From Megachile rotundata (lineage: Eukaryota > Arthropoda > Insecta > Hymenoptera > Megachilidae), in NCBI RefSeq assembly GCF_050947335.1, contig NC_134988.1, positions 2,852,001 to 2,916,000 of the forward strand: a stretch of DNA of 64,000 nucleotides, written 5' to 3'. A model generated the notes under the pieces. The model saw only the letters and a program-made list of their open reading frames with translations, did not search any database and was not told the origin of the DNA. Both the position numbers and the translations under genes were made by a program. How positions within the stretch are numbered: the first letter of the stretch is position 1; every line of letters begins with the position of its first letter. This document shows positions 1 to 8,521 of the stretch, one piece after another.

Positions 1-2730
1 CCGGTCTTTTAATCTTTTAACAAAACTAGAACTTGCCTCCTGATTTGTCGGTACGAAAAAATCGGCTGGTAAACGAATTTTAGTACCGTACAACATTTCC
101 GCAGCTGTTGCCTTTAAATCTTCTTTAACTGTAGCGCGAATGCCTAATAGAACAATGGGCAAGGTTTCAACCCAATTGTCCGTGTCATGGCATTTTATGG
201 CGCCTTTTAACTGACGGTGTAGTCGTTCGACCATACCGTTAGCTTGGGGATGGTAAGCAGTTGTACGTATATGCTGCGATCCTAACAGTTTACAGAGTTC
301 TTTGAATAATGATGACTCGAATTGACGTCCTTGGTCTGTCGTAACTCGCAAAGGAACCCCAAAACGAGACACCCATATAGAAATAAATGCTGAGGCAACA
401 GTTGATGCTTCCATGTCGGCGATGGGAACGGCTTCTGGCCATCGGGAAAACCGATCTACGCAGGTCAAACAATATTTATACCCCTGCGAATATGGCATTG
501 TTATGATGTCTAAATGTACATGTTCGAAACGACCGGCTAAGTTCCCGAATGAACCGTTGGGTACAGACACGTGTCTCGTTATTTTACATTTTTGGCACTG
601 TAAACACTGCTGTGCCCAAGTCCTGCAATCTTTATTGATGGATGGCCAGACGAAACGGTCGACAACTAATTTTTGGGATGCGCGTACCCCTGGGTGCGAA
701 AGGTTGTGTAAAGAATTGAAAACACTTCGCCTTAAGGGCCTCGGAACATAGGGTCGCACAACATTATTTTCTAAGTCGCAATAAATCTCCGCGTCTTGAT
801 CCGGAAAACGGATTTTCTTTAATTTCAACGCTGTTGACGATTCTAACAGACCTCGAAGCTCACTATCTATATTCTGTGCAGCTTCAAGCGTCTTGTGATT
901 TACAGCTTCCGAAATAGTATCGACGCGGGACAATGCATCGGCAACCTCGTTTTCTAATCCTTTAATATATTTAATATTGGTTGTAAATTGACTGATGTAA
1001 TCTAAATATCGAAACTGTCTAGGTGAACATTTATCTAGGTTTTGTGAAAAAGCAAAAGTTAACGGTTTATGGTCACTGAATATTACAAAATCTCTACCCT
1101 CCACAGCATATCTAAATCTTTTTACTGCCGCATAAATAGCGAGCAGCTCGCGATCATATGCGCTATACTTCTGCTGTGCAGAGGATAGAGTCTTGGTGAA
1201 AAAACCTAGTGATTGACAAACATTATCAATATATTGCTGTAGTACTGCCCCTATCGCAAAATTCGACGCATCGACAGCTAAACTAAGCGCGGCGCCAGGA
1301 ACGGGGTGAGCTAATATAGTCGCGTCGGCCAAAGCACGCTTCGATTCTTTAAATGCTAGTTCCGACTCCTCTGTCCAAGGAATTAACGCATTTCCCTTTT
1401 TCGAACCTTTTAATAATGAATTTAAAGGACTTAAAATTCTAGCAGCCCCAGGTACAAACCGACGGTAAAAATTGATCATACCTAAGTACCTGCGGAGCTG
1501 TTTTACCGTTTCGGGTTTCGTAAAATTTACGATAGCGTCCACGCGTTCGGCTAAAGGTTTTATTCCAGCCGATGTAACGGAATACCCGAGGAAAGATATT
1601 TCCTTCACGCCGAAAACACACTTCGCGGGATTAATTACAACGCCGTATTTACTAAATCGTTTGAACAAGATGTTTAAATGTTCGTAATGCTGCTTCTCGT
1701 CTTCCGAGGCTATTAAAAAATCGTCTATGTACGCGAAAACAAAATCTAAACCGCGGGTTATCTCATCGACGAACCTCTGGCACGTTTGTGCAGCATTCCG
1801 AAGACCAAACATCATGTTTTCAGCCTCGAATAACCCGAAAGGGGTAGTAATTGCGGTTTTTTCGATATCGCCGGGTGCTACGGGTATTTGGTGATACGCT
1901 CTCACCAAATCTATTTTTGAGAATACCTTTTTCCCGTACAAATGATGGCCGAAATCTTCAATATGCGGGGGTGAATACCTGTCCGGTACCGTACGCGCGT
2001 TCAACGCACGGTAGTCGCCGCACGGTCGAAGGCTGCCGTCCTTTTTGGGAACCACGTGAAGAGGTGAAGCCCAGGGACTCTTCGACGGCCGGATTACTCC
2101 TTGTTGCAGCATCAGGTCGAACTCCTTTTTGACCTGCTTCAACCTGTCCGGCGGCAGGCGACGAGGTTTACTATAGACAGGTGGTCCTGGCGTCGTCTCG
2201 ATGTGGTGCTGCACGCTATGTTTTACGGTTTTCCTTGTAAATACTGGTGGTCGAGTCAGATCAGCATATTTAAGTAGGAGCTGATGATAAGCTGAATCTC
2301 CAACTATCGTTTTTACGGATGTCATATCCGCAGCGGCTTCGTACCCGGTCACTGACAAATTCGTCATTGGGTCGACGAGTCGCTTGTTCCGCGGATCCAC
2401 CAGCAAACCGTAATAGGATAAAAAATCCATTCCCACGATGGGCGTGCTTACATCGGCAACGATGAAACGCCATTTAAAACTCCGCCGCAATTTGAAATTT
2501 AGGTCCAGCGCAATTGTGCCATACGTTGCAATCCGTGTACCATTCGCTGCGAACAATTCGTACTCGCACTTTTTCGCTGGTACGCGCAGGCGACTTCGGG
2601 GGAAAACGCAGACATCGGCGCCTGTATCCACCAAGAAGTCCGTCTTTGTAACCTTATCAGTCACAAAGATGCGGCGGGTCGCTGGACCGTCGTAGTGTGC
2701 CGCATTCACCGACGGCTCGTCTCGTTTCCC
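1..2730 (-). CDS. pol: Ty3/Gypsy pol polyprotein, partial (runs off left edge)
   Basis: This is the retrotransposon polyprotein that copies the element and inserts the DNA copy. Reading leftward on the minus strand, an aspartic protease comes first (active-site DTG at 2620-2628, context LVDTGADVCVF). Reverse transcriptase follows, with the catalytic YIDD at 1720-1731, then RNase H around 1290-1100. The integrase has an HHCC zinc finger (HNLSHPG...CLQC, about 700-590) and a DDE core with VTTDQG and HPQANGMVERLH between about 520 and 215. The frame appears open to the window edge, so the element may be coding-competent. Pol has no start of its own. It lies in the -1 frame relative to gag and is probably made by frameshifting at 2724-2730. 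The 3' end and second LTR lie outside the window. Confidence 0.9.
2687..2730 (-). promoter_or_regulatory. Probable -1 ribosomal frameshift signal (slippery heptamer plus hairpin)
   Basis: On the minus strand the gag codons TCG GGA AAC hold the heptamer G GGA AAC (2724-2730), which fits the X XXY YYZ rule exactly. Slipping back one base gives GGG AAA CGA, which is precisely the pol frame leading to the protease. After an 8-base spacer (2716-2723) a perfect 6-bp stem can form between CCGTCG (2710-2715) and CGACGG (2687-2692) around a 17-base loop. The gag stop lies inside the loop. The same heptamer is known from lentiviral gag-pol sites. Its use here is inferred. Confidence 0.75.
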
Positions 2731-3536
2731 GACGGTGGTACCCAGGAACATGGAGCTTGGCATCTCGTGGACCGCGTCTTAAATCGCCAGTGATACCAAC
2801 ATAATCCACGTCTGCTGGCACTTCCATCGCGGCTACGGCTTCGACTTCCGCTGCGTCTTCTCTGTGGTTTGCGAGAACGTCCTTGTCTTTGCGTCACCTC
2901 GCTCAATTGCAAACGCAGCTTCTGGATTTCTTCTCGAAGCTCCATCACCTCGCCATCACGAGACACGGATGCCAGATGTCCACGTTCCGGACGAATCTCG
3001 TGGATCCTGTCCGCCATTTCCGTGAGCGCCGTGATGTTCGTCTCTGTCGCGGCTGCAAGCACCCGTTGAGTATTCGCGGGCAACCGATTTTTCCACAACG
3101 TCACTATAAAATCATCCGGCACTGACGGAGTCGCGAGCTTTTTTAAATCGCGGAAGAACTGCGAGGGTGTGCGATCACCGATTTCCTCGCCTTCGAGCAA
3201 TTTCCGCACACGAGTACTGTCCGATTCAGTTAACCGTTTCATTAGTTCTTTTTTTAAGAGTTCATATTGTCCTGACTCGGGCGGATCGACCACAATATCC
3301 TCAACCTGCTCAATGTACTTTTCACCTAAATTCGCGATGGTGATATTAAACTTAGTCTCGTCTTTCGTAATGCGCGCGGACGTAAAGTGAGCCTCTAATA
3401 GTTTAAACCATAATGCGACTTTTAATGGCCAAAACTGAGGTATACGCAAATTTTGCGACACAACACTCACTTCGTCACTAGAACTCGCGCCCGCATCACC
3501 TAATTGAGGATTCGCACCTTCACTAGCCATTGTCAC
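2706..3536 (-). CDS. gag: Ty3/Gypsy gag protein
   Basis: This 276-residue protein is expected to form the retrotransposon's cytoplasmic particle. The start ATG lies about 100 bases downstream of the primer-binding site. Residues about 30-190 have the insect Gypsy gag fold: WPLKVALWFKLLEAHF near the start, FNITIANL, a LLEGEEIGDRTPSQF segment, then VPDDFIVTLWKNRLP. A coiled-coil-like stretch (MELREEIQKLRLQL) and an Arg/Ser-rich basic tail follow. The C-terminus has a Cys/His cluster (CWYHWRF...C...C), the degenerate knuckle usual in this group. Gag ends at a TGA just past a GGGAAAC heptamer and overlaps pol. The frame is intact, suggesting a fairly young copy. Confidence 0.88.
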   Translation of the reverse strand: MTMASEGANPQLGDAGASSSDEVSVVSQNLRIPQFWPLKVALWFKLLEAHFTSARITKDETKFNITIANLGEKYIEQVEDIVVDPPESGQYELLKKELMKRLTESDSTRVRKLLEGEEIGDRTPSQFFRDLKKLATPSVPDDFIVTLWKNRLPANTQRVLAAATETNITALTEMADRIHEIRPERGHLASVSRDGEVMELREEIQKLRLQLSEVTQRQGRSRKPQRRRSGSRSRSRDGSASRRGLCWYHWRFKTRSTRCQAPCSWVPPSGNETSRR

Positions 3537-3623
3537 TATTTAGTGTCTACACTTGATAAATAAAAAAAAACTGATAACACGAAAAAGTATTTATAATTCA
3601 CTCACGACACCTCTTTTTCCGAA

Positions 3624-3645
3624 TATCACGTCGGCAGGTCACCAA
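3624..3645 (-). other. Primer-binding site of the left-edge Gypsy element
   Basis: Minus-strand TTGGTGACCTGCCGACGTGA lies directly after the LTR end. TTGGTGACC...CGACGTGA is the usual opening of insect Gypsy internal regions and serves as the tRNA primer site. Which tRNA primes is not determined. Confidence 0.6.
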
Positions 3646-3647
3646 TT

Positions 3648-3951
3648 TGAGGTGATGTACGTGAAATGAATACAATCGTGTATGTGGCAAAATACTTTAT
3701 TGATATAGAAGGCGCGATGCGTTTACTGCGGAGATCGAGACTCGAATGTCTCCCGAAAACATTTTCCGACGAAGGAGAAAACTCTCTCCTTTTTTAGGAA
3801 GTCCCGAGTGGAAAGGGCCGAGGGCCTCTTAGACCCGCCGAGCCAGCGCAAAATTATTTACAACTTAATGACTCTATTGACTCGACGGGTCAAAAGATCT
3901 CTGACAAAATCCAGACCTCGCTTCCCACTCGGAACTTTCCCTGTCGCCACA
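3648..3951 (-). repeat. 5' LTR of the left-edge Gypsy element
   Basis: On the minus strand the LTR begins TGTGGCGACAGGG at 3951 and ends in CA just before the primer-binding region. It contains an AATAAAG polyadenylation signal (ATCAATAAAGTATTTTGCC). The outer boundary is set by the start of unrelated LINE sequence to the right. The inner boundary is good to a few bases. The partner LTR is outside the window, so the target-site duplication cannot be checked. Confidence 0.7.
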
Positions 3952-3974
3952 CTACGATCACCTTATTAACCTAG

Positions 3975-4253
3975 AGACAATAATACTTGATGCCTTTGCC
4001 AACAAACAACATGCAATCACTGTATGCCTTTATACAATAGGGAAGGCGTATGATATGGTCTGGTGAAACCGTATTCTGAGAGTCCTTCAAAAACAGGGGG
4101 TGAAGGGAAATTTCATAAAAAACTTTCTGTCTATCAGAACAGTTAAGAGTCAACAACACGCTGTCCTCCGTAAAAGTAGTAAAAAATGGAGTTCCCTAGG
4201 GTTTCGTCTTAAGTGTCACATTATTTTTAATTGCCATCAATGACATCCGCTTG
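3975..4253 (+). pseudogene. Jockey-type LINE reverse transcriptase fragment
   Basis: Conceptual plus-strand reading gives GKAYDMVW, then ILRVLQKQGVKGNF, FLSIRT and the box NGVP*GFVLS followed by TLFLIAINDI. These are the middle RT blocks of Jockey-clade non-LTR elements, where the intact box reads NGVPQGSVLS. An in-frame stop and at least one small frameshift separate the pieces. The fragment is cut at about 4241 by the repeat that precedes solo-LTR copy 1. It is a dead relic. Confidence 0.7.
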
Positions 4254-4595
4254 CCATTTGAAAAATACGCCCTGTCTCCGTCATTTTGCTTGTTGTCGCG
4301 TGCCATCCTCTCCGCTTGCCACTTGAAAAGCGCGCCATGTCTCCGCCATCTTGCTTGTTGCCACGTGCCTCCGCTTCGCCCTTAGGCTGCGTCCTTAAGG
4401 GCTGCTCTCCATGCGCCTGCAGCGACCCTTCCTCCGCCATGTTGGATATTGCGAACCGGCCTTTTCGTTCTACACTTTCCCTCGCGCGGAGATGCCCACG
4501 TGTTCGTTCGATACATCAAAGTTTACTCGATCGATCTATTCACCGTCAAATCACAAAAAACAAGAAAAACTCAAAGGCTAACTACCGCGTGCATG
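4242..4595 (+). repeat. Flank repeat R2, copy identical to 15772-16119
   Basis: About 354 bases are almost base-for-base the same as 15772-16119; the only difference I noticed is a short A-run (aaaaaacaag versus aaaaaaaaag). A more distant relative lies at 14620-14815. The minus strand is open over part of it and reads Gly/Lys/Arg-rich (GKRRGWHATTSKM), resembling an untranslated or leader segment of a retroelement. It ends in GCATG directly before solo-LTR copy 1, exactly as in copy 2. Confidence 0.75.
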
Positions 4596-6749
4596 TGTAA
4601 TGTCCCTGGGGAAACCTTTTTTTCTTTCTACCGGCATCATCGCGACAATCTTATATCCATCGATTAGAATAGTCAATTATCGACCGTAGTTGCCAATTAT
4701 CGACAGTACATTAGGTATCTATTACCATATCTATCAAATTCGACAGTCGGTAATCATAATATATATATATTATCATTTACATTAATTATCTCATAATTTT
4801 GATTTAGAGTAGGTAATATTTTCCGCGAAAATAATTAAACATTAAGTTTGAATCATTAAACCAAGATTATGTATTATTTTATTTTAATTCTAATAAATGT
4901 GTAATTTAGTATGGAAATTTCCGTGACGCTATGATGTGCCTACGTGCCGCGATACACGTCTGAAATCCTTGAGATCAGCGCTAATCCTAGAAAAGGATGG
5001 AGCTACTATTTCTATTTTCGGCATTTTTGACCATTAAATTAATTAATTAACTAAATCAAATTATATACGTAAAATCAGTCATTACTAAACTACTTATGGC
5101 CGGAACCACGATTATTTTCTTAAACTAGAAAGCTGTAAATCGAAATAGACTCGCCTCTGATAGAAAAGGATAGAAAATGTATTTTTCGCTAAAACACCAT
5201 TAGAGTACCATTTTAGTATCGAAACGATAGCCATTAATTAAAGAGCGACATTTAAAACATAATTAAACCGTTCAATTTCATAATTAATGTATAATAACGA
5301 AATTATATGAAAATTTAGATATTCTGACGTCACAGAAATTCCAGGAATTCGGCGAACTTGCGAGTATAAAAGGGCGAGCGAAACCCGTCTAAAAGCAGAA
5401 CAATTTTTCGCAGTCGAGCACGATAGAAGCATTATTGATAAGAATAAGAACTCAGAACAATTTCCGCTGTTAAGAGCCGCAACGAATCTTGATACTTGAT
5501 TGGTCAAGCGAGTATACGCCATTTGGATACTTGGTCGTGGGTCGTTTTAGTAGCTGGCTAACGCAGAGCTCCCCATTCAAACGATCTCGTATCTGAAACT
5601 CTCCGTCAGGAGAGAGCTATACTTAGCACCAAGAAAGGCTAAGATATCGAAACGATAGCTCTCAGATACTCATAGTTGATTTTTGGTCGAATTGTTAACG
5701 CGCCATCAGATTCTCGGAGCTCGCTCTGGGTAGTTTAGTAGCCAGCGAATAGCAGGCTCCCCATTTGAGCGGCTTGGTCTCTGAAACCCGTGTCTTTTGG
5801 GTGGCAGTTCAGCAATTACGATTTTACAATTAGAGTCAATTGATTTGCTACCCTGTCGAACTTATATTGTTCACCTGATTCTGGTATCGTTGGGTCGTTT
5901 TAGTAGCTGGCTAACGCAGAGCTCCCCAATTAAGCGATCTGGTTTTGGTTGTCAGTATTCGTTTTGGCAAAAAGGGTCATGAACCATTTAGTTGTCGAGT
6001 CAAATCATAAGAGTAATTGTTCCGAAGAGTAGTTCTCAGATTCAGATAAATTTTGGTTATTTGAATTAATAAAAGAATACTGTTCTCACTTAGCGTCATT
6101 TCCGTAATCGATTACACCGCGTTAGATAGTAGATAAATCTGTCTAATTTTTGCGAAAGTGTATTTAGGTGCGTTTAGAGAATCTCACTTAGGTCGAATTC
6201 CTCGCAGCGGTAGATTATAAAGCGCTAGTATTAATTAATTTTGTCAAAGAACATTTATACAAATCAATCGTACAAATTGAGATAAACTTTGTCACTGCGA
6301 TACCTTCGAACACGAGAATCGAATACGTATAAAAGCGAAGTTAACTTTAGCAGAGATCAGAATTAGATACGGTCCAACATAAAGTACTGACCAGCGAGTC
6401 TCGTATTACATACTGTTTAATTTATCAATTTCTATTATTTCTATTATTTCTATTATTTCTATTATTACTATTATTCCAAGATCTATTTAGTTTTTTATAC
6501 TAATCAATCATTTATAATTTATATACTTTCTTTATTTTGTTGTTATTGTTGTTTGTTAGTTTCATTTCTTATCGTTTATTGAATAAATCAAATTGTTGAA
6601 AGATTTTGACTTGTGGATTTCACTCCTTAACCGCACACCACACGAATCCCACAATCTTTATTCGCGAAATCGAGTCGTTTAGAGGTAAAAGCCACTCTTT
6701 ACCTTTTAGCGCTTGTAACTAACTAAACTTAGGTTCTAGGGACGTTACA
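4596..6749 (+). repeat. Solo LTR, copy 1 of the TGTAACGTCCC family (mosaic)
   Basis: This 2,154-bp LTR begins TGTAATGTCCCTGG and ends TCTAGGGACGTTACA. The TG...CA ends sit inside a short inverted repeat. A promoter-like GAGTATAAAAGGGCGAGCG is at about 5362-5380 and an AATAAA near 6584. Three imperfect units of TTTAGTAGCTGGCTAACGCAG-like sequence occur near 5550, 5738 and 5899. The 5' flank is CATG but the 3' flank is ATTG, so there is no target duplication. The 5' third matches copy 2 almost exactly, whereas the 3' third is closer to copy 3. No internal coding region of this family is seen in the window. Confidence 0.75.
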
Positions 6750-6904
6750 ATTGTACCAAGCAATGGGAATAATACACCAACCTCAACGTGAACTCATCTT
6801 GCTGTATAAGTCGCGTGTCAGAGCGGTAAAGCTTAGTTAGTGTTTTGGTACAGTGCATTGTAATTGCCCTTTCTTGTCTTTCCCGTGCATAGCACGGGGC
6901 GTTC
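6750..6904. other. Unassigned sequence between solo LTR and R3 repeat
   Basis: About 155 bases form the 3' flank of solo-LTR copy 1. I see no reading frame, repeat match or RNA motif here except a short GTGCATAGCAC near-palindrome at about 6885. It probably belongs to the old insertion site of the LTR that supplied the 3' half of copy 1. Confidence 0.4.
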
Positions 6905-7560
6905 CACTAATATTAATAACAATAGTTTTTCGCTAATATCACGAAAACTAGAGTTTTCCGTCAATTATGCATAAGGAAAAACTCGTTCAGAATCATGTCA
7001 CTAATAACGTATTAGAAGGACATTAAAATCGTTCGAAGTTGGTTTCAAAAGTTAACAACAATTTTCGCTAATATCTCGAAAACAAAAGCTTTCCGTCAAT
7101 TATGCAAGAGGAAAAAGTTGTCCAGAACCACGCTCCTAACAACATATTCGAAGGACATTAAAATTGCTCGAAGTTGATTTCAAAAGTTAATAACAATTTA
7201 TCGCTAATATCTCGAAAACAAAAGCTTTCCGCGAAATTTGTATATGAACAAAATTGTTCGGAATCATGTCCGCGATAAGATATTAAAAGCGCACTAAAAT
7301 CGAGAAAAGTTTATTTCAAAAGTTGCCGGTTTTTTTGCAATAACAACACTTTGCAAATAAAAAATGAAAAATTTTTTGATAATGGTACCAATGGGGAGTT
7401 AGAACCTACCAGATGCAAAAGGTTTCGTTCCGATCGGTCCATCCAGCTAGGCGTAATCGGCGGGCACACATAGAAAAAAAAAAAAAAAAAAAAAAAATAT
7501 ATATAATGAGCGAATTGAGTAACCTCCTCCTTTTTTGAAGTCGATTAAAAAATAGAAAAG
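6905..7560 (-). repeat. Dispersed repeat R3 with three ~133-bp tandem units
   Basis: Three successive units near 6915-7055, 7056-7190 and 7191-7325 each start CAAT...TTTCGCTAATAT and contain AAAAC...TTTCCG and GGACATTAAAAT or close variants. After them come GATAATGGTACCAATGGGG, an A-run and a segment ending near CCTCCTTTTTTGAAGTCG. The same element in opposite orientation lies at about 41439-41957, where two tandem units remain. The class is unknown. The (A)n/(ATT)n tract and terminal ACCGACTTCGAA suggest a short interspersed or 3'-truncated element. Confidence 0.6.
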
Positions 7561-7876
7561 GTCGAGGGGTATCTTAGAGTAAAGTCCCCTTGTAAGTATC
7601 ATCGTCGGAACATAAATTGTTCATTAGATCGTTTCCCATATTCCAAACTATTTATCATCTTTTTATCATTTTCTCTAAAATGAAGCTACATATAAAAATA
7701 TTTTACGTATTTCCTTAAATTTTAATTTTATCACAATACTGAATTGAAAAACACATTCCTTTGTATATGTACAAATTTTTACAAGAATTTAAGTGAGAAT
7801 TTATATTCTGACATGTTCATCTCTATATTATTTTAGGTAATAAATTATTTGGTAAATAAATGTGGTAAATAAATTA

Positions 7877-8257
7877 TGAACACAGTAAGTTGCGTTTTCT
7901 GTATGTCTTTATTGAGAACGCACGTCATTATCTATTTTGAACTTGCAAGGCTTTTTCTGACTCTATATCTGAATCTCTTGCGCTCGAGCATCTTTTTTTA
8001 ACACTTACATGGTATTTTAAGCCGATCCCCAACAAGGTGGGGTTAACTAATTATAGAAATCTAAATTCCATCAAATCGTACGACCTCCCTCTTATGCCCG
8101 TAGCACGCTTTTTTGAAGCGGGGGTACGATTTGACAGGAGTAGCGTGTGCTGGTGAAAATGGCAACGCAGAGGAATTTTCCTGGGCCTTAGGTCAGCTAC
8201 GCGACCAGCAGATGGTCGCTTGACCTCTTGATGATGACCTTTGGAGAAACCCAGGGT
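7877..8257 (-). repeat. Block-A-specific insertion upstream of lectin A, LTR-like
   Basis: This segment has no counterpart at 52020-52315 in block B. On the minus strand it has a GC-richer body with GGTCGCGTAGCTGACC and an AATAAAGACATAC polyadenylation-like signal near its end, which suggests a solo LTR or retroposed 3' end. No clean target duplication was found, so the class is uncertain. It places different upstream sequence about 250 bp from the lectin A start than lectin B has. Confidence 0.4.
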
Positions 8258-8443
8258 TTACTTACTTGTTTGTGTATGTATTTATTATATCCATAATTTA
8301 GTATCTGAGTGATTGAGTAATTGAGATAATCTTTGCAATTGCTGCATATACTATAGTAGCAAATCAAATTTCTGTACACACAATAACGACGAACGATGGT
8401 GGGAACATTTATACTAAAAAGTACCGCTTTATAATAATCGATA

Positions 8444-8478
8444 TTTATAAGCGAAATACAGTACCATTAAGATCACTG
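8444..8478 (+). promoter_or_regulatory. Core promoter candidate, lectin A
   Basis: A TATA-like TTTATAAGC (8444-8452) lies about 27 bases before TCACTGTAA (near 8473), leaving a 5' leader of roughly 50 bases before the ATG at 8522. Lectin B has the same arrangement, with TTATAAG at 52498-52504 and TCGCTGTAA near 52526. Conservation across the duplication supports the call. The transcription start is inferred. Confidence 0.45.
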
Positions 8479-8521
8479 TAACAAGTACGAAGATTCGATC
8501 AAACGAACAGACACAATAAAG

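Noticed and set aside
2869..3390. Plus-strand frames over the left-edge Gypsy gag
   Set aside because: Antisense shadows of the intact minus-strand gag frame.
4286..4667. Duplicated plus-strand frames (104 and 72 codons) identical at 15810-16191
   Set aside because: They run from flank repeat R2 into the LTR across a transposon junction and have no motif; their conservation reflects DNA duplication.
6905..7330. Regular repeats that might suggest a CRISPR-like array
   Set aside because: Units of ~133 bp are contiguous without spacers, diverged, and occur in a eukaryotic dispersed repeat.
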